Shown here: positions 33,101-41,948 of the stretch, piece after piece
Layout: every line of letters begins with the position of its first letter
Numbering within the stretch: the stretch's first letter is position 1
DNA from: Hymenobacter aquaticus
Lineage (GTDB): Bacteria; Bacteroidota; Bacteroidia; Cytophagales; Hymenobacteraceae
Assembly (NCBI RefSeq): GCF_004765605.1
Contig: NZ_SRLC01000002.1
Location: 620,001 to 684,000 of the forward strand
Reading direction: 5' to 3'
Length of the DNA stretch: 64,000 bases
Translations under genes and position numbers: made by a program
The notes under the pieces: generated by a model
Databases searched by the model: none
What the model saw: the letters and a program-made list of their open reading frames with translations, nothing else
Told to the model about the DNA's origin: nothing

Positions 33101-34021
33101 GGCCGCTACGACCTGCTGGTGAATGCCCAGCTCTACGGCCCGCAGCTGCTCTACAACTTCTTTGGCGAAGGCAACGACACCCGCAACGAGCTGCTGGGCT
33201 CAGACGACCGAGTCCGCAACCGCGACATCAACGACACCTACCGGGTGCGCTTCTCGCGCCTCTACGTGAGCCCCGTGCTGGAGCGCGACGTGTTCAGCTT
33301 CCTGAAGGTGGGCATCGGGCCGCAGTACGACCAGTTCCGGGTGCAGCGCAACCCCATCGGCAGCCAGATTGCGGCCGGTCTCGACCCGAGCAACAACGGC
33401 CGGGAAGGTACTGCCGCCGTGGGCATCCGCTCCTCCGACTTCGGCATGAACCGCTACCTGGGTGGCCGGGCCTATCTGAACATCGACGCGGCCAGTTCGC
33501 CCAAAAACCCGCGCATCGGTTTGCGCTGGTACAACGAGGTGCAGCAGAACTACCAGCTCAATGCCGAGCAGCTCAACTTCGGCCGCATCACCTCCGAGTT
33601 CCGCTTCTACCTCACGCCCAACTTCCCCTTCCAGCTCACCTGGGCCGGGCGCATCGGGGCCGCCCGCAACTGGGGCGACTACCGCTTCTACCAGACCAAC
33701 ACGCTGGGCGGCACCACCAACCTGCGCGGCTACCGCCGCACGCGCTACGCGGGCCGCAGCACGGTGTATGCCAACGCCGAAGCCCGCCTGCAGCTGTTCT
33801 CCTTCAACGCCTACCTGGTGCCCGGCAAGTTCGGCATCCTGGGCCTGGCCGATGCGGGCCGCGTGTACTCGGCCTACGACACCCGCTCGGGCATCGACGC
33901 CTTCCACACCGGGTTTGGCGGCGGCGTCTGGGTCGACGTGCTCAAGCAAGCCGTTATCAATGCTACTTACTCGGTAGGGGAGGAAAAGCTGGTGTTCGTC
34001 GGCTTCGACTTCCTGTTTTAA
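30128..34021 (+). CDS. Calcineurin-like metallophosphatase fused to outer-membrane barrel
   Basis: A 1297-aa exported protein. The ATG at 30128 gives a clear signal peptide (MRRPFLLGCFLLALSSMTTAFAQ); the open frame from 30038 adds a poor leader. A calcineurin-like phosphoesterase domain follows, with GDVG ~59, GDNVYEYG ~96, GNHDW ~138, AHHPLF ~250 and GHEHNLQYF ~331, all metal-binding motifs intact. The middle region (~500-890) is unassigned. From ~900 to the C-terminus there are alternating amphipathic strands ending in Phe (VFVGFDFLF), as in BamA/D15-like outer-membrane barrels. It likely anchors a phosphatase at the outer membrane. Divergent from the HD-PycTM gene across 245 bp without a gene. 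Confidence 0.88.
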   Translation: MRRPFLLGCFLLALSSMTTAFAQKSQTPHPTRPNYNHGAENWESKTPPDSSRIRYSIFLIGDVGKPVAKADGGEPSLNFLHQQIVKAGSKSTTIFLGDNVYEYGMPREGAYDRKVSEERMIGQLETLRGYAGEKYMIPGNHDWKQGQTGGVDQVNREQLFVENYLTSDSAAFPFTGDFFIPRDACPGPFEVRLQDDILMIAINSQWFLQTNGERPYGGNSGCGVANETDFFTQLEDIIQRNQNRNIMVIAHHPLFSDGIHGGYFTLADHFFPLSIVYKYAFLPLPIIGSVYPFARKYGGVSQDIPHPQYQAYKKGLMEIFDKYPNVIYAAGHEHNLQYFKIGSTHEIVSGSGCKTQHVRPGKSGDAMFSDKEKGWSRVNYYDNGEVWTEFWIPNDKGESGRLVFRTPLYAKETKVVAQIQEVKNVKRPNFRDSTVTMAVNKNYDERGKFHRFLFGEHYRKEWATPVTFPVLDMATERGGLEPYKIGGGKQTASLKVRNEEGRNYTLRGLNKDPAAVLPEALREGAAKDILQDQISAQHPFGAFPVAVLGTTAGILHTNPQPVFIPQDPLLGQYYERFSNTPAMIEEDAKDDQSNVASLGNAENLVGTDKVMERLIDDNDNRVNEKAFARSRLFDMWIGDWDRHEDQWRWAETKDKDGDRKFTAVPEDRDIAFFKGDGLLPYLASRKWAIRNFQNFGYDYADYKGLNLTALANDRVFLASVTKEDWVKLAEKMKADLTDAEIEKAFRSQWPKEIYDLHGPEIIAKLKSRRDLLPQLAADYYGTLNAIAEVKGSSKREKFEVERLEGDKTHVKVTKINKEGKLTKTLFDKTFDKETKEIRLYGFSGRDIYNVSGQSKGGSLLRIIGGTDRDSITDNSRVGGLGHKTQIYDADTGNVINAGKEARLRLQPGTEVSQYDTHPRTDRKDYSLNYFGPALYFGYNVDDRLFFGGGATYRTYSFRKAPFSTEQTLAANYSPSQQAYNVRYNGQFVDVIGRYDLLVNAQLYGPQLLYNFFGEGNDTRNELLGSDDRVRNRDINDTYRVRFSRLYVSPVLERDVFSFLKVGIGPQYDQFRVQRNPIGSQIAAGLDPSNNGREGTAAVGIRSSDFGMNRYLGGRAYLNIDAASSPKNPRIGLRWYNEVQQNYQLNAEQLNFGRITSEFRFYLTPNFPFQLTWAGRIGAARNWGDYRFYQTNTLGGTTNLRGYRRTRYAGRSTVYANAEARLQLFSFNAYLVPGKFGILGLADAGRVYSAYDTRSGIDAFHTGFGGGVWVDVLKQAVINATYSVGEEKLVFVGFDFLF

Positions 34022-34046
34022 CCACCCGCCGCTTCGGCCCCAATCG

Positions 34047-34089
34047 TGCCCCGTACGGCTTGCTTTTGGCAAGTGGTACGGGGCATTTT
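34047..34089 (+). terminator. Rho-independent terminator after metallophosphatase
   Basis: Perfect 10-bp stem TGCCCCGTAC/GTACGGGGCA (34047-34056, 34076-34085) followed by TTTT. The 19-nt loop itself contains a small CTTGC-GCAAG hairpin. Confidence 0.8.
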
Positions 34090-34205
34090 GCCGGGTCCCG
34101 AAATGAATCCTGGCTGGGCGGTTTTCGGCCTATCCTTTTCGACTTAAACACGTTTAGAAGCGGGTGTTCCTTCGTCGCGAAACCCTCGCGCTTTTACTGC
34201 TCTTC

Positions 34206-35345
34206 ATGAAGACTCGCTCCGTATTGCCGGTTACTATTCCCGTTCGCCACTTTCTGCTTTCCGCCGGTTTCAGCGGCCTTGCCCTGGCCGCGCAGGCGCA
34301 GGTAACGCCCACCACGCCGGTGTATCCGCTGCCGGCCCCATCGGCCACCGATACAACTGCCGCCGGCGTCGATGCCCAGCAATTCGCCACGCCCTCGGTC
34401 GTGGGCATGGGGCCCAGCAAAGGTCTGATCTTCCATTACGAGCGGGTGCCGCGCTTCAACGTGGCCACCAACGGGCAGAGCGTGGGCCTAGCTGACTACA
34501 ACACCCAGGCCACCAAAAATGCCCGCCTGATCATTAAAGGCTACATTCCGATGCTGAACCACCCCCACCTCAAGCTGATTCTGGGGGTGAACTATGAGCG
34601 GGAGGAGTTTCAGTTCCGGGACCGGCCCACCGGCTTCGAGCTCTACGACAACATCGAAAACAAGGGCCTGAAAACCCTGGGCACCCAGCTGGCCGTTATC
34701 CGGCCCGTCAACGAGGTGAACTGGTACATCTTCCGGGTGAAGGGCGAGCTGAGCGGCGACTATACGTCCTCGGAGCTGAACGTATCCGACTACCTGCGGG
34801 TGTCGTCGGAGTTTCTGTACGGCTGGAAGCGCAGCCCCATGTTTTCGTGGGGCGTGGGCGTGCAGCTGGGCTACACTTTCGGCCGCTTCAGTCCCTACCC
34901 GGCCCTGCTCTACAACCGCACGTTCAACAAGCACTGGGGGATTGAGGCCCTGTTTCCGGCCCGCGTTACGGCCCGCTACAACGCCTCGCCCCGGTCCCTG
35001 TTTTTTGCCGGCTACTCCGTCGACGGCCTCAACTACATCGTGAAGCAACGCACGCCGCTGGTCCGCAAGCTGGAAAACGGCCAGGTCGACCAGGGCAAAA
35101 CGGTGCTGCGTACCCTGGAGCTGCGCGAAACGGAAGTCAAGTTCCGGGCCCGCTGGGAGCGGGAAATCTACGATTTCCTCTGGTTTGGCCTGGAAGGCGG
35201 CTACCGCTACAACTACGCTTTCGACGCCTTCGACCGCACCAACTCCGACCGGGAGAAAATCATCGACAGCAAGCTGGCCAACGCCCCCTACGCCAGCGTC
35301 GAGCTGTTTATCGTGCCCCCGCGCAAGTTCCTGAAGCGGCAGTAA
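34206..35345 (+). CDS. DUF6268-type outer membrane beta-barrel protein
   Basis: A 379-aa envelope protein. The ATG at 34206 (MKTRSVLPVTIPVRHFLLS) starts a signal peptide ending near QAQ at ~33; a start at 34164 would spoil it. After a Pro/Thr-rich linker come alternating beta strands (LKLILGVNYEREEFQF, FSWGVGVQLGYTFGRFSP, KVKFRARWEREIYDFLWFGLEGGYRYNY). I assign it to DUF6268 outer-membrane proteins by overall appearance; function unknown. It shares direction with the metallophosphatase but has its own terminator on each side, so it is probably monocistronic. Confidence 0.75.
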   Translation: MKTRSVLPVTIPVRHFLLSAGFSGLALAAQAQVTPTTPVYPLPAPSATDTTAAGVDAQQFATPSVVGMGPSKGLIFHYERVPRFNVATNGQSVGLADYNTQATKNARLIIKGYIPMLNHPHLKLILGVNYEREEFQFRDRPTGFELYDNIENKGLKTLGTQLAVIRPVNEVNWYIFRVKGELSGDYTSSELNVSDYLRVSSEFLYGWKRSPMFSWGVGVQLGYTFGRFSPYPALLYNRTFNKHWGIEALFPARVTARYNASPRSLFFAGYSVDGLNYIVKQRTPLVRKLENGQVDQGKTVLRTLELRETEVKFRARWEREIYDFLWFGLEGGYRYNYAFDAFDRTNSDREKIIDSKLANAPYASVELFIVPPRKFLKRQ

Positions 35346-35365
35346 AGCCTGGCAAGTCCGGAGCC

Positions 35366-35402
35366 AAAAAGGCCCGCTTTCCTCACGGGAAGCGGGCCTT
35401 TT
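35366..35402. terminator. Bidirectional rho-independent terminator
   Basis: AAAAAGGCCCGCTT (35366-35379) pairs with AAGCGGGCCTTTT (35390-35402) around a 10-nt loop, between the convergent DUF6268 gene and ppk1. Confidence 0.88.
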
Positions 35403-35419
35403 CGTGTTGTAGCCGACGC

Positions 35420-37522
35420 TTACTTCTTGGCCGCCGGGGCCTTGCGGCGGCGGCTCAGCTTGCGCAGGTACTCGTAGGTTTCGAACTGTGCCCGGATCTG
35501 CGGCGCCGACGGGTCGTCTTGGCCCAGGAAGTTGTTGTGGTAGTCCCGGGACTTCACGTTGTCCTGCCGCTGCAGATCCAGCAGGTGGCGCACCTCGGCC
35601 CGCAGCTCGTCGTTGTAAATCGGGAAGGCCACTTCCACCCGGCGGTCCAGGTTACGGGCCATCCAGTCGGAGGAGGCCACGTACACCTTTTCCTGGCCGT
35701 TGTTGCCAAATACGTACACCCGGGCGTGCTCCAGGTACCTATCGACCATGCCGCGCTGCTGGATGTTGGTGCTCTGGCCCTCGAGCTGAGGCACCAGGCA
35801 GGAAATGCCCCGGATGAGCAGCTCCACCCGCACGCCGGCCTCACTGGCTTCGTAGAGCTTCCGGATCATCCGCTCGTCCTGTAGCGCGTTCAGCTTCAGG
35901 ATGATGTAGGCGTCCTTGCCCGCTTTAGCCAGCTTGATTTCCTTGTCTACTAGCGCGTTCAGCTGCTCGCGCAGCTCAAACGGAGCCACCAGCAGGTGCT
36001 TGAAGCCGGACTTGGGCTGCCGGTCGTGGAAGTAGCGGAACACTTCGGCCGCTTCGTGGGTCAGGCGCGGATCGGCGGTAAACAGGCCGTGGTCGGCGTA
36101 AATGCCGCTGGTGACTTCGTTGAAATTGCCGGTGCTGAAGTAGGCGTAGAAGCGGTTCTGCTCGTCTTCGGTGCGCGTAATGAGCAGCAGCTTGCTGTGC
36201 ACCTTCAGATCCGGAATGCCGAAAATAACGTTGGCCCCGGCCTTCTGCAGCTTCTCGGCCCAGTACATGTTCGATTCCTCATCGAAGCGCGCCTTGAGCT
36301 CGACTACCACCGTCACCTGCTTGCCGGCCTTCACCGCCTTGAGCAGGGCCTTGGCCACTTCGCTTTTGGCCGAAACCCGGTAGAGCGTGATGCTAAGGCT
36401 CGTCACCTGCGCGTCGGCGGCGGCTTCCGTGATAAAGCGCGTCACGTAGTCGAACGACTGGTAGGGCAGGTGCAGCAGATGGTCGCGCTCGGCAATGGCG
36501 GCCAGCATTTTGCCGGCCGTGCGGGGCAGCGTGGGGTGGGGCAGCGGGGGCTGCTCCTGGTACTTGAGCTGGTCGAGGCCCAGGTCGGGGAAGCCGAAAA
36601 AGTCGCGGAAGTTATGGTAGCGGCTGCCTTCCACCAGCTCGTCCTTGCCGATGCCGGTTTTCTGCATTACGGCTTTGAGCACGGCCTTGGGCATGGTGGG
36701 GTCGTAGAGCAGGCGGGCCGGGTAGCCGGTTTCGCGCTTTTGCAGGCTGCTCTTGATCTTGGCCATCAGGTTGCCCGATACCTCTTCCTGAATGTCGAGC
36801 TCGGCGTCGCGCGAAATCTTGATGGCGTGCACCTCGACCTTCTCGTACTTCGGAAACAGCTCGGCCGCGCAGCACCTAATAACGTCGTCCAGAAACATCA
36901 CGTAGCGCTCTTCGCCCTCGGCGGGCAGCTCCACGAAACGGCCGCCGTGGCGCTTGGTGGGCAGTTCCATGGCCAGCACCCGCTCGTCTTCCAGGCGCTT
37001 TTTCTCCTTCACCGGCTGCGTCAGCAGAAACGTGAGGTACACGGTCTGATCTTTCAGGAACAAGTGGTGCAGGTTGTCGTCCAGGATAACCGGGGACAGC
37101 AAATCCTGCACTTTCTCCCGGAAATACTGGTGCACCCACTCGCGCTGGGGCGCCGTCAGGTCGTGCTCGGCCACGAGGTGAATGTGCTGGCGGTGCAGCT
37201 CGGGCAGAATGTCGTTGCGAAACGTGTCGCCGAACTCCTGCTGCTGCCGTTTTACCTCATCCAGTAGGTTTTTCAATTGCTCGCCGGGGTCTTCCCCCAG
37301 CTTGGCCCGGGTTTTTTTCTTGAGCTTCACCAGGCGCCGCAGCGTGGCCACGCGCACCTTGAAGTACTCGTCGAGGTTGGAGGAGAAGATAGCCAGAAAC
37401 TTGAGGCGCTCCAGCAGCGGCACATCGGCGTTCTGGGCTTCCTGGAGCACGCGGCGGTTGAAGGTGAGCCAGCTTAGCTCGCGGTTCAGGAGCAGCGGAC
37501 CGCTTTTTTTGGTTGATTCCAT
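35420..37522 (-). CDS. ppk1: Polyphosphate kinase 1
   Basis: Reversibly polymerises the gamma-phosphate of ATP into polyphosphate (700 aa, normal for the family). The ATG at 37522 (MESTKKSGPLLLNRELSWLTFNRRVL) gives the conserved PPK N-terminal domain; the open frame continues upstream without homology. Seen in order: N domain, PHP-like head domain, the first catalytic domain with NVIFGIPDLKVHSKLLLITR (the HSK motif holding the autophosphorylated His) and the second with YLEHARVYVFGNN. It lies 80 bp downstream of sixA in the same orientation, so co-transcription is likely. Both gene products act on phosphoryl groups. Confidence 0.96.
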   Translation of the reverse strand: MESTKKSGPLLLNRELSWLTFNRRVLQEAQNADVPLLERLKFLAIFSSNLDEYFKVRVATLRRLVKLKKKTRAKLGEDPGEQLKNLLDEVKRQQQEFGDTFRNDILPELHRQHIHLVAEHDLTAPQREWVHQYFREKVQDLLSPVILDDNLHHLFLKDQTVYLTFLLTQPVKEKKRLEDERVLAMELPTKRHGGRFVELPAEGEERYVMFLDDVIRCCAAELFPKYEKVEVHAIKISRDAELDIQEEVSGNLMAKIKSSLQKRETGYPARLLYDPTMPKAVLKAVMQKTGIGKDELVEGSRYHNFRDFFGFPDLGLDQLKYQEQPPLPHPTLPRTAGKMLAAIAERDHLLHLPYQSFDYVTRFITEAAADAQVTSLSITLYRVSAKSEVAKALLKAVKAGKQVTVVVELKARFDEESNMYWAEKLQKAGANVIFGIPDLKVHSKLLLITRTEDEQNRFYAYFSTGNFNEVTSGIYADHGLFTADPRLTHEAAEVFRYFHDRQPKSGFKHLLVAPFELREQLNALVDKEIKLAKAGKDAYIILKLNALQDERMIRKLYEASEAGVRVELLIRGISCLVPQLEGQSTNIQQRGMVDRYLEHARVYVFGNNGQEKVYVASSDWMARNLDRRVEVAFPIYNDELRAEVRHLLDLQRQDNVKSRDYHNNFLGQDDPSAPQIRAQFETYEYLRKLSRRRKAPAAKK

Positions 37523-37602
37523 ACGGGGAGAAAAGCAGAGCGAGCGGCTCCACACAATTAAGGAGCCGGCTTTCTGGTGACGCAATCCGGTTGATTCGGT
37601 GA

Positions 37603-38100
37603 CTATTCCGGCTGATTGCGGGGGTAGTCGTAAAAGTAAAATTCGGCGTTGCTACGGTCGGCTTCGGCCCAGCTGGCGCAGTTGAACTTCACGCACACGA
37701 TGGCCGCCGTGGGCAGCTCATTCAAAGGGCTGGGCGAAATGACGTTGGCAAAGTCCGTGATAGTGGGGTTGTGGCCTACCAGTAGCACGCTGTCGGCACC
37801 GTTGGGCAGCTGCCGGACTATTTCCGCCAGGCCGGGCACCTCGGCGCGGTAAATAGCCTCAATCACCTGAATCTGCTGGTGCGGATATTCTACTGCCTTG
37901 GCCACCAGCGCCGCCGTACTCATGGCCCGCACCGCCGGGGAGCTGACCAGCAGATCGAGGTGAATGCCGCGCTTGGCCAGGGCCTGCCCCATGCGGGGCG
38001 CGTCGGTGCGGCCCCGGTCGTTGAGGGGTCTTTCCTGGTCGCTCAGGTCATCGAAACTCCAGCTCGATTTGGCATGACGCATCAGGTACAGGGTTTTCAT
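37603..38100 (-). CDS. sixA: SixA-type phosphohistidine phosphatase
   Basis: A 165-aa member of the histidine phosphatase superfamily. The RHG-equivalent motif MRHAKSSW holds catalytic H9. The family-typical DQERPLNDRGRTDAPRMG follows, and the second His appears in VLLVGHNPTI. The short length and absence of extra domains are typical of SixA, which removes phosphate from phosphohistidine in phosphotransfer proteins. Substrate here unknown. It is the first gene of a probable sixA-ppk1 operon. Confidence 0.9.
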   Translation of the reverse strand: MKTLYLMRHAKSSWSFDDLSDQERPLNDRGRTDAPRMGQALAKRGIHLDLLVSSPAVRAMSTAALVAKAVEYPHQQIQVIEAIYRAEVPGLAEIVRQLPNGADSVLLVGHNPTITDFANVISPSPLNELPTAAIVCVKFNCASWAEADRSNAEFYFYDYPRNQPE

Positions 38101-38187
38101 ACGGTGCGGATCTAAGGGTGGGCAGGCCTCTTTACTGTTGGCCTTCGGAAATGGTTATGAAGATTAAAGTACGGTGCTCGGCCGGGC

Positions 38188-38224
38188 CAAAACAAACAAG
38201 GCCCGCCGTTGCCGGCGGGCCTTG
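38188..38224 (-). terminator. Terminator downstream of the first M43 protease gene
   Basis: An 11-bp stem CAAGGCCCGCC/GGCGGGCCTTG (38197-38207, 38214-38224), followed on the minus strand by a T-rich TTTGTTTTGG tract. Confidence 0.7.
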
Positions 38225-38281
38225 TCGGGAAAGTAGCATCAGGTAGCCGCGCGTGAGGAATATCGGCTGCCCGGGGCTGGA

Positions 38282-40015
38282 TTATTGCTTCACGAAGCGC
38301 TGGTGCGTTACCTGCTGACCATCGGCGATGGTGAGCATATACACGCCTTTGGCCAGCTGCGACACGTTCAGTTGGCCGTTGGCAAACTGCGCCTGCTTCA
38401 TTTCGGCACCGCGTACGTCGTACACTTTCACCGCTACGGCCGCCGCGTCCCGATCCGACGGGATTACCACGTTCAGCACGTCGGTGGCGGGGTTCGGATA
38501 CACCGAATACTCGGTAGCACCACCGCTCAGGCGGGCCGTCGATTCCATGCGGGCGGTACCGCCCGTGATGTTGATGGTGTAGTCTTCCGTTTCGCCGTAG
38601 CTGTAAGAGCCGCAGCTGGTCGTGGCCGAAGCGTCGCTCATCACCACCCGCATGCGGGTAGCGCCCGACTTAGCCGTGGTGGGCACCGTGAAGGTCGAAG
38701 AACGGGTGGTCGTGGCGGTGCTGGCCGCGGCGTTTACTACCAGCTCACCGGCATCGGTGAAGACGCCGTTCTGGTTGTAGTCGATGTAGACTTTGAAGTA
38801 CTCCGAGTAAGCCGTGCCAGCAAAGCCGGCGCTGTAGCTGATGGTCTGCGACGAGCCGGCCGCTACCGAAGTGCTGGTAGCCGTGCCGTTGTAGTAGCCG
38901 GCATCAGCGCCTGAAGTGCGGGCAATAGTGCCCAGCTTCACGTAGTCGATGTACTCGTAGGCTACGCTGGTGCCTTTCGACGAGCAGTAGGTAACGGGGG
39001 GAGGCGTGGTGCCACCGCCGCCGGGAGCCGTGCCACCGAGCGAGGTTAGCAGCGAGGCGCGGCTCCCGCCGGAGGCGAACAGCGCACCCATGCGCGACGA
39101 TTGACCTGTGGAAAACATGTACATGCAGGCGTCATCGGTGTAATCCATGTAGTTCATGAACATGTCGCCGTTGGTCGTGTTGCCGCAGGTGCGACGCGGG
39201 AACGCAGGGCAGCCGCTGTTCGAGGTCTGCTGAGTAGGCGTGTCGCTCACCAGGTCGTTGCCGCAGTTGGCATCGCCCCAGATGTGGCGCAGATTCAGCC
39301 AGTGACCTACTTCGTGAGTTGCCGTGCGGCCCAGGTTGAAGGGCGCCGACAGGTAGCCGGTACGACCAAAGTAGTTGGGCCCGATAACTACGCCATCGGT
39401 GCTGGCCGCGCCCCCGGGAAACTGCGCGTAGCCCAGAATACCGCCACCAATGTTGCACACCCACAGATTCAGATACTGGCTGGCGGGCCAGGCGTTCAGG
39501 CCGCCGGTGCTGGTGCTCTTCATGGCATCAGCGGTGCCCCAAGTGGTTTTGGTAGTCGATTTCCGCTCGATACCGGTGGTAGCGTTGCCATTTGGGTCGC
39601 GTTTGGCCAGCACGAACTGTAGGCCAGCGTCGGCTGCGAGGCCGGCAAAAGCCGCCGGCGTTTTGCTGACATCCGAATTGAGCTTGCGAAAGTCCTCGTT
39701 CAGCACGGCTATTTGCGAGGCAATCTGAGCGTCCGAAATATTTTCGTTGGTATTGCTATACAGCACGTGCACCACTACCGGGATAGTACCCAGAACGGCA
39801 GTGGTCCGGTTGGCGGTAGGGTTAGCCTCGAATGTACGTGTCTGGTTTTCAATAGCCGCCATGCGTTGAGCCAGCGAAGGGTCGGCGGCCAGTTGGGCTT
39901 CTAGGGCTTCCATGGTGGCGCACTGCCGCGAATTCAACGATTTCTGCGCTTGCGCTTCAGAAGCTAACCCGAGGCCCAGGCAGGCCAAGGCAACTGCGTA
40001 AAAGGTTTTTTTCAT
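38282..40015 (-). CDS. M43 zinc metalloprotease with GEVED and T9SS domains
   Basis: A secreted protease of 577 aa. A signal peptide covers 1-23 (ending SEAQAQ), followed by a propeptide-like region. The M43 (pappalysin/cytophagalysin) catalytic motif [15 protein letters not shown] carries the extended zinc site HExxHxxxxxH, and the Met-turn is MNYMDY. A GEVED-type domain (~345-495, ending [13 protein letters not shown]) and a type A T9SS sorting domain ([11 protein letters not shown] to RFVKQ) complete it. It is exported and likely degrades extracellular protein. A shorter paralogue lies just upstream (40359-41639). A separate transcription unit is suggested by terminators on both sides. Confidence 0.93.
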   Translation of the reverse strand: MKKTFYAVALACLGLGLASEAQAQKSLNSRQCATMEALEAQLAADPSLAQRMAAIENQTRTFEANPTANRTTAVLGTIPVVVHVLYSNTNENISDAQIASQIAVLNEDFRKLNSDVSKTPAAFAGLAADAGLQFVLAKRDPNGNATTGIERKSTTKTTWGTADAMKSTSTGGLNAWPASQYLNLWVCNIGGGILGYAQFPGGAASTDGVVIGPNYFGRTGYLSAPFNLGRTATHEVGHWLNLRHIWGDANCGNDLVSDTPTQQTSNSGCPAFPRRTCGNTTNGDMFMNYMDYTDDACMYMFSTGQSSRMGALFASGGSRASLLTSLGGTAPGGGGTTPPPVTYCSSKGTSVAYEYIDYVKLGTIARTSGADAGYYNGTATSTSVAAGSSQTISYSAGFAGTAYSEYFKVYIDYNQNGVFTDAGELVVNAAASTATTTRSSTFTVPTTAKSGATRMRVVMSDASATTSCGSYSYGETEDYTINITGGTARMESTARLSGGATEYSVYPNPATDVLNVVIPSDRDAAAVAVKVYDVRGAEMKQAQFANGQLNVSQLAKGVYMLTIADGQQVTHQRFVKQ

Positions 40016-40358
40016 GTGAAATGAAATGATTTGGTTGTGGAAAGGGAGAACGAGGGTGCCAATGTATTGAAATTTTACACAGTATTGCTCTGTTAGGATG
40101 TGATAATTGTAATTTTTTAGCTGAAATACTTCGTCGTATTCAGCTTATAGGCCTTTTTCTGTTACGATTTTGCAATAGCTGCATAATGGTTTTAGCAAGG
40201 TCAGTAATTATATTATTCCAGGCTGCGCGCCAGCAATAAACCCCAAAAGAAAAGCCCGCCAAGATTGGCGGGCTTTTCCGGTGAGTGATGTGTGGATCTT
40301 GGAACAGAAGGCTGAACAGATGCTGCAACAGCTGTCAGCACGTTGCCAAGATAAAGGT
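40016..40358. other. Intergenic region between the two M43 genes, with terminator
   Basis: 343 bp without a gene. 40016-40210 is AT-rich and must hold the promoter of the downstream minus-strand protease. A strong hairpin (GAAAAGCCCGCCAA, 40249-40262, pairing with 40265-40278) ends transcription of the upstream paralogue. The minus-strand open frame 40140-40328 lacks protein-like features. Confidence 0.6.
40249..40278. terminator. Rho-independent terminator of the second M43 gene
   Basis: Perfect 14-bp stem with a 2-nt GA apex, AAAA/TTTT flanks on both strands. Confidence 0.85.
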
Positions 40359-41639
40359 TTATTGCTTTTCGAAGCGCTGACGGATGGTTTGCTCGCCGTT
40401 CGTCAGGGTCATCTGGTACAGGCCCTTGGGCAGCTGCGCCACCGATACCTGGCCCTGGCCGTTGTAGGTAGCCTGCTTCATCTGGTGGCCTTGCAGGTCG
40501 TATACCTGCACCGACCAAGCCTTGCTGGCCGTCGTCTGGGGCAGGGTCAGGTTCAGCACGTTGCTGGCGGGGTTGGGGTACATGGCCACTTCCGCCGCCG
40601 AGCCAAACGTGTTGGAGGCCGCCATGCGGGGAGCGGTGCCGCCCAGCGACGTGAGCAGCGAAGCCCGCGAACCACCCGTGGTGAACAGCGCGTCCATCCG
40701 GGCCGACTGGCCGCTGGTGAACATGTACATGCAGGCGTCGTAGGTGTAGTCCATGTAGTTCATCGACATGTCGCCCTGGTTGCCGCAGGTTACGTGGGGG
40801 AACGTGGGGCAGCCCCCGTTCGAGGTTTGCTGAGTCGGGGTATCCGCTACCAGGTCGTTGCCGCAGCTGGCATCACCCCAGATGTGGCGCAGGTTCAGCC
40901 AGTGGCCTACTTCGTGGGTGGCCGTGCGACCTTTGTTGTAGTTGGTAGCCGAGCCGCCGGGAACCGACGAGTACAGGCATACCACGCCGTCGGTAGCGGC
41001 GGCGCCGCCGGGAAACTGCGCGTAGCCCAGCAGGCCCTGGCCGAGGTTGCAGAACCACAGGTTCAGGTACTGGCTGGCGGGCCAGGCGTCGCTGCCACCC
41101 TTATTGCTGTACTTCACGAAGTCGTTGCTGCTGAACGAGCGGGTTTTGGTCGACTTGCGGATTACGCCCGTGGTGGGGGCACCGCTGGGGTCGCGCTTGG
41201 CCAGCACAAACCGGACGTTGGTGCCCGCGGCTACTCCGGCGAAAGCCGACGGCACCAGGCTGGCATCGGCGTTGGCTTTGGCGAAGTCGTCGTTCAGCAC
41301 TTTAATCTGCGCGTCAATCTGGGCCTGCGAAATGTTCTGGGCCGTGGTGTTGTAGACCACGTGTACCACCACCGGAATCGTCACCGTGGCGGTTATCCGG
41401 TTGGCGGCCGAGCCCGACAACACCTGCGCGGTGTGGCGCTCTACGGCGGCCATGCGCTTGGCCAGGCTGGGGTCGGCGGCCATCTGGGCCTCCAGCACGT
41501 CCATCGTGGCGCACTGGCGGGTGGGCAGCATACCGGTGCTGGTCAGATCAGCGGGGGCGGCGCGCTGGTCTTGGGCCTGAGCGGCGAAATTTCCCAGCCC
41601 GAGGCAGGCCAGCGCAATTGCGTAAAAGTTTTTCTTCAT
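40359..41639 (-). CDS. M43 zinc metalloprotease with T9SS domain
   Basis: A 426-aa secreted protease paralogous to the one at 38282. Signal peptide ([23 protein letters not shown]), propeptide region, identical catalytic block [15 protein letters not shown] and Met-turn MNYMDY, followed directly by a type A T9SS domain (YPNPASNVLNLTLP to RFEKQ). It lacks the GEVED domain of its neighbour, so the pair differ by gain or loss of one module. Conserved Cys pairs around DASCGNDLVADTPTQQ and CPTFPHVTCGNQ fit the M43 fold. Confidence 0.93.
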   Translation of the reverse strand: MKKNFYAIALACLGLGNFAAQAQDQRAAPADLTSTGMLPTRQCATMDVLEAQMAADPSLAKRMAAVERHTAQVLSGSAANRITATVTIPVVVHVVYNTTAQNISQAQIDAQIKVLNDDFAKANADASLVPSAFAGVAAGTNVRFVLAKRDPSGAPTTGVIRKSTKTRSFSSNDFVKYSNKGGSDAWPASQYLNLWFCNLGQGLLGYAQFPGGAAATDGVVCLYSSVPGGSATNYNKGRTATHEVGHWLNLRHIWGDASCGNDLVADTPTQQTSNGGCPTFPHVTCGNQGDMSMNYMDYTYDACMYMFTSGQSARMDALFTTGGSRASLLTSLGGTAPRMAASNTFGSAAEVAMYPNPASNVLNLTLPQTTASKAWSVQVYDLQGHQMKQATYNGQGQVSVAQLPKGLYQMTLTNGEQTIRQRFEKQ

Positions 41640-41888
41640 GTGGAAAGAGAGAAATGGTTTGGAAGGAGGAACGGAAAGCCTGTCAATCTAGGAAATGTAT
41701 ATGTAAGATCATACTAAATGGTGTGCTTTGATTGATAAAATTCCAAAATAATGCATGGTATTTTGTATATATTCTAAGTTCTATGACTTTGTGAAGAACA
41801 GATGAAAATACTGTCATTACCTTGTTCATGCGGTTTTAGCCCGTTTCCCTAAGCGAGTTGAAGGCAGGAACACCGTTAGTAGGTGCAC

Positions 41889-41917
41889 AAAAAAAGCCCG
41901 GCCTGTAGGGGCCGGGC
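41889..41917 (-). terminator. Rho-independent terminator of hflX
   Basis: Stem GCCCGGCC/GGCCGGGC (41896-41903, 41910-41917). On the minus strand it is followed by seven T (A tract at 41889-41895). The remaining 41640-41888 is AT-rich and contains only the presumed promoter of the M43 gene. Confidence 0.85.
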
Positions 41918-41948
41918 GGGGAATATGTAGTCATGGAGGACGCGGAGA

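Noticed and set aside
38285..38914. Plus-strand frame within the first M43 protease gene
   Set aside because: Shadow of the minus-strand protease; no signal, domain or codon support.
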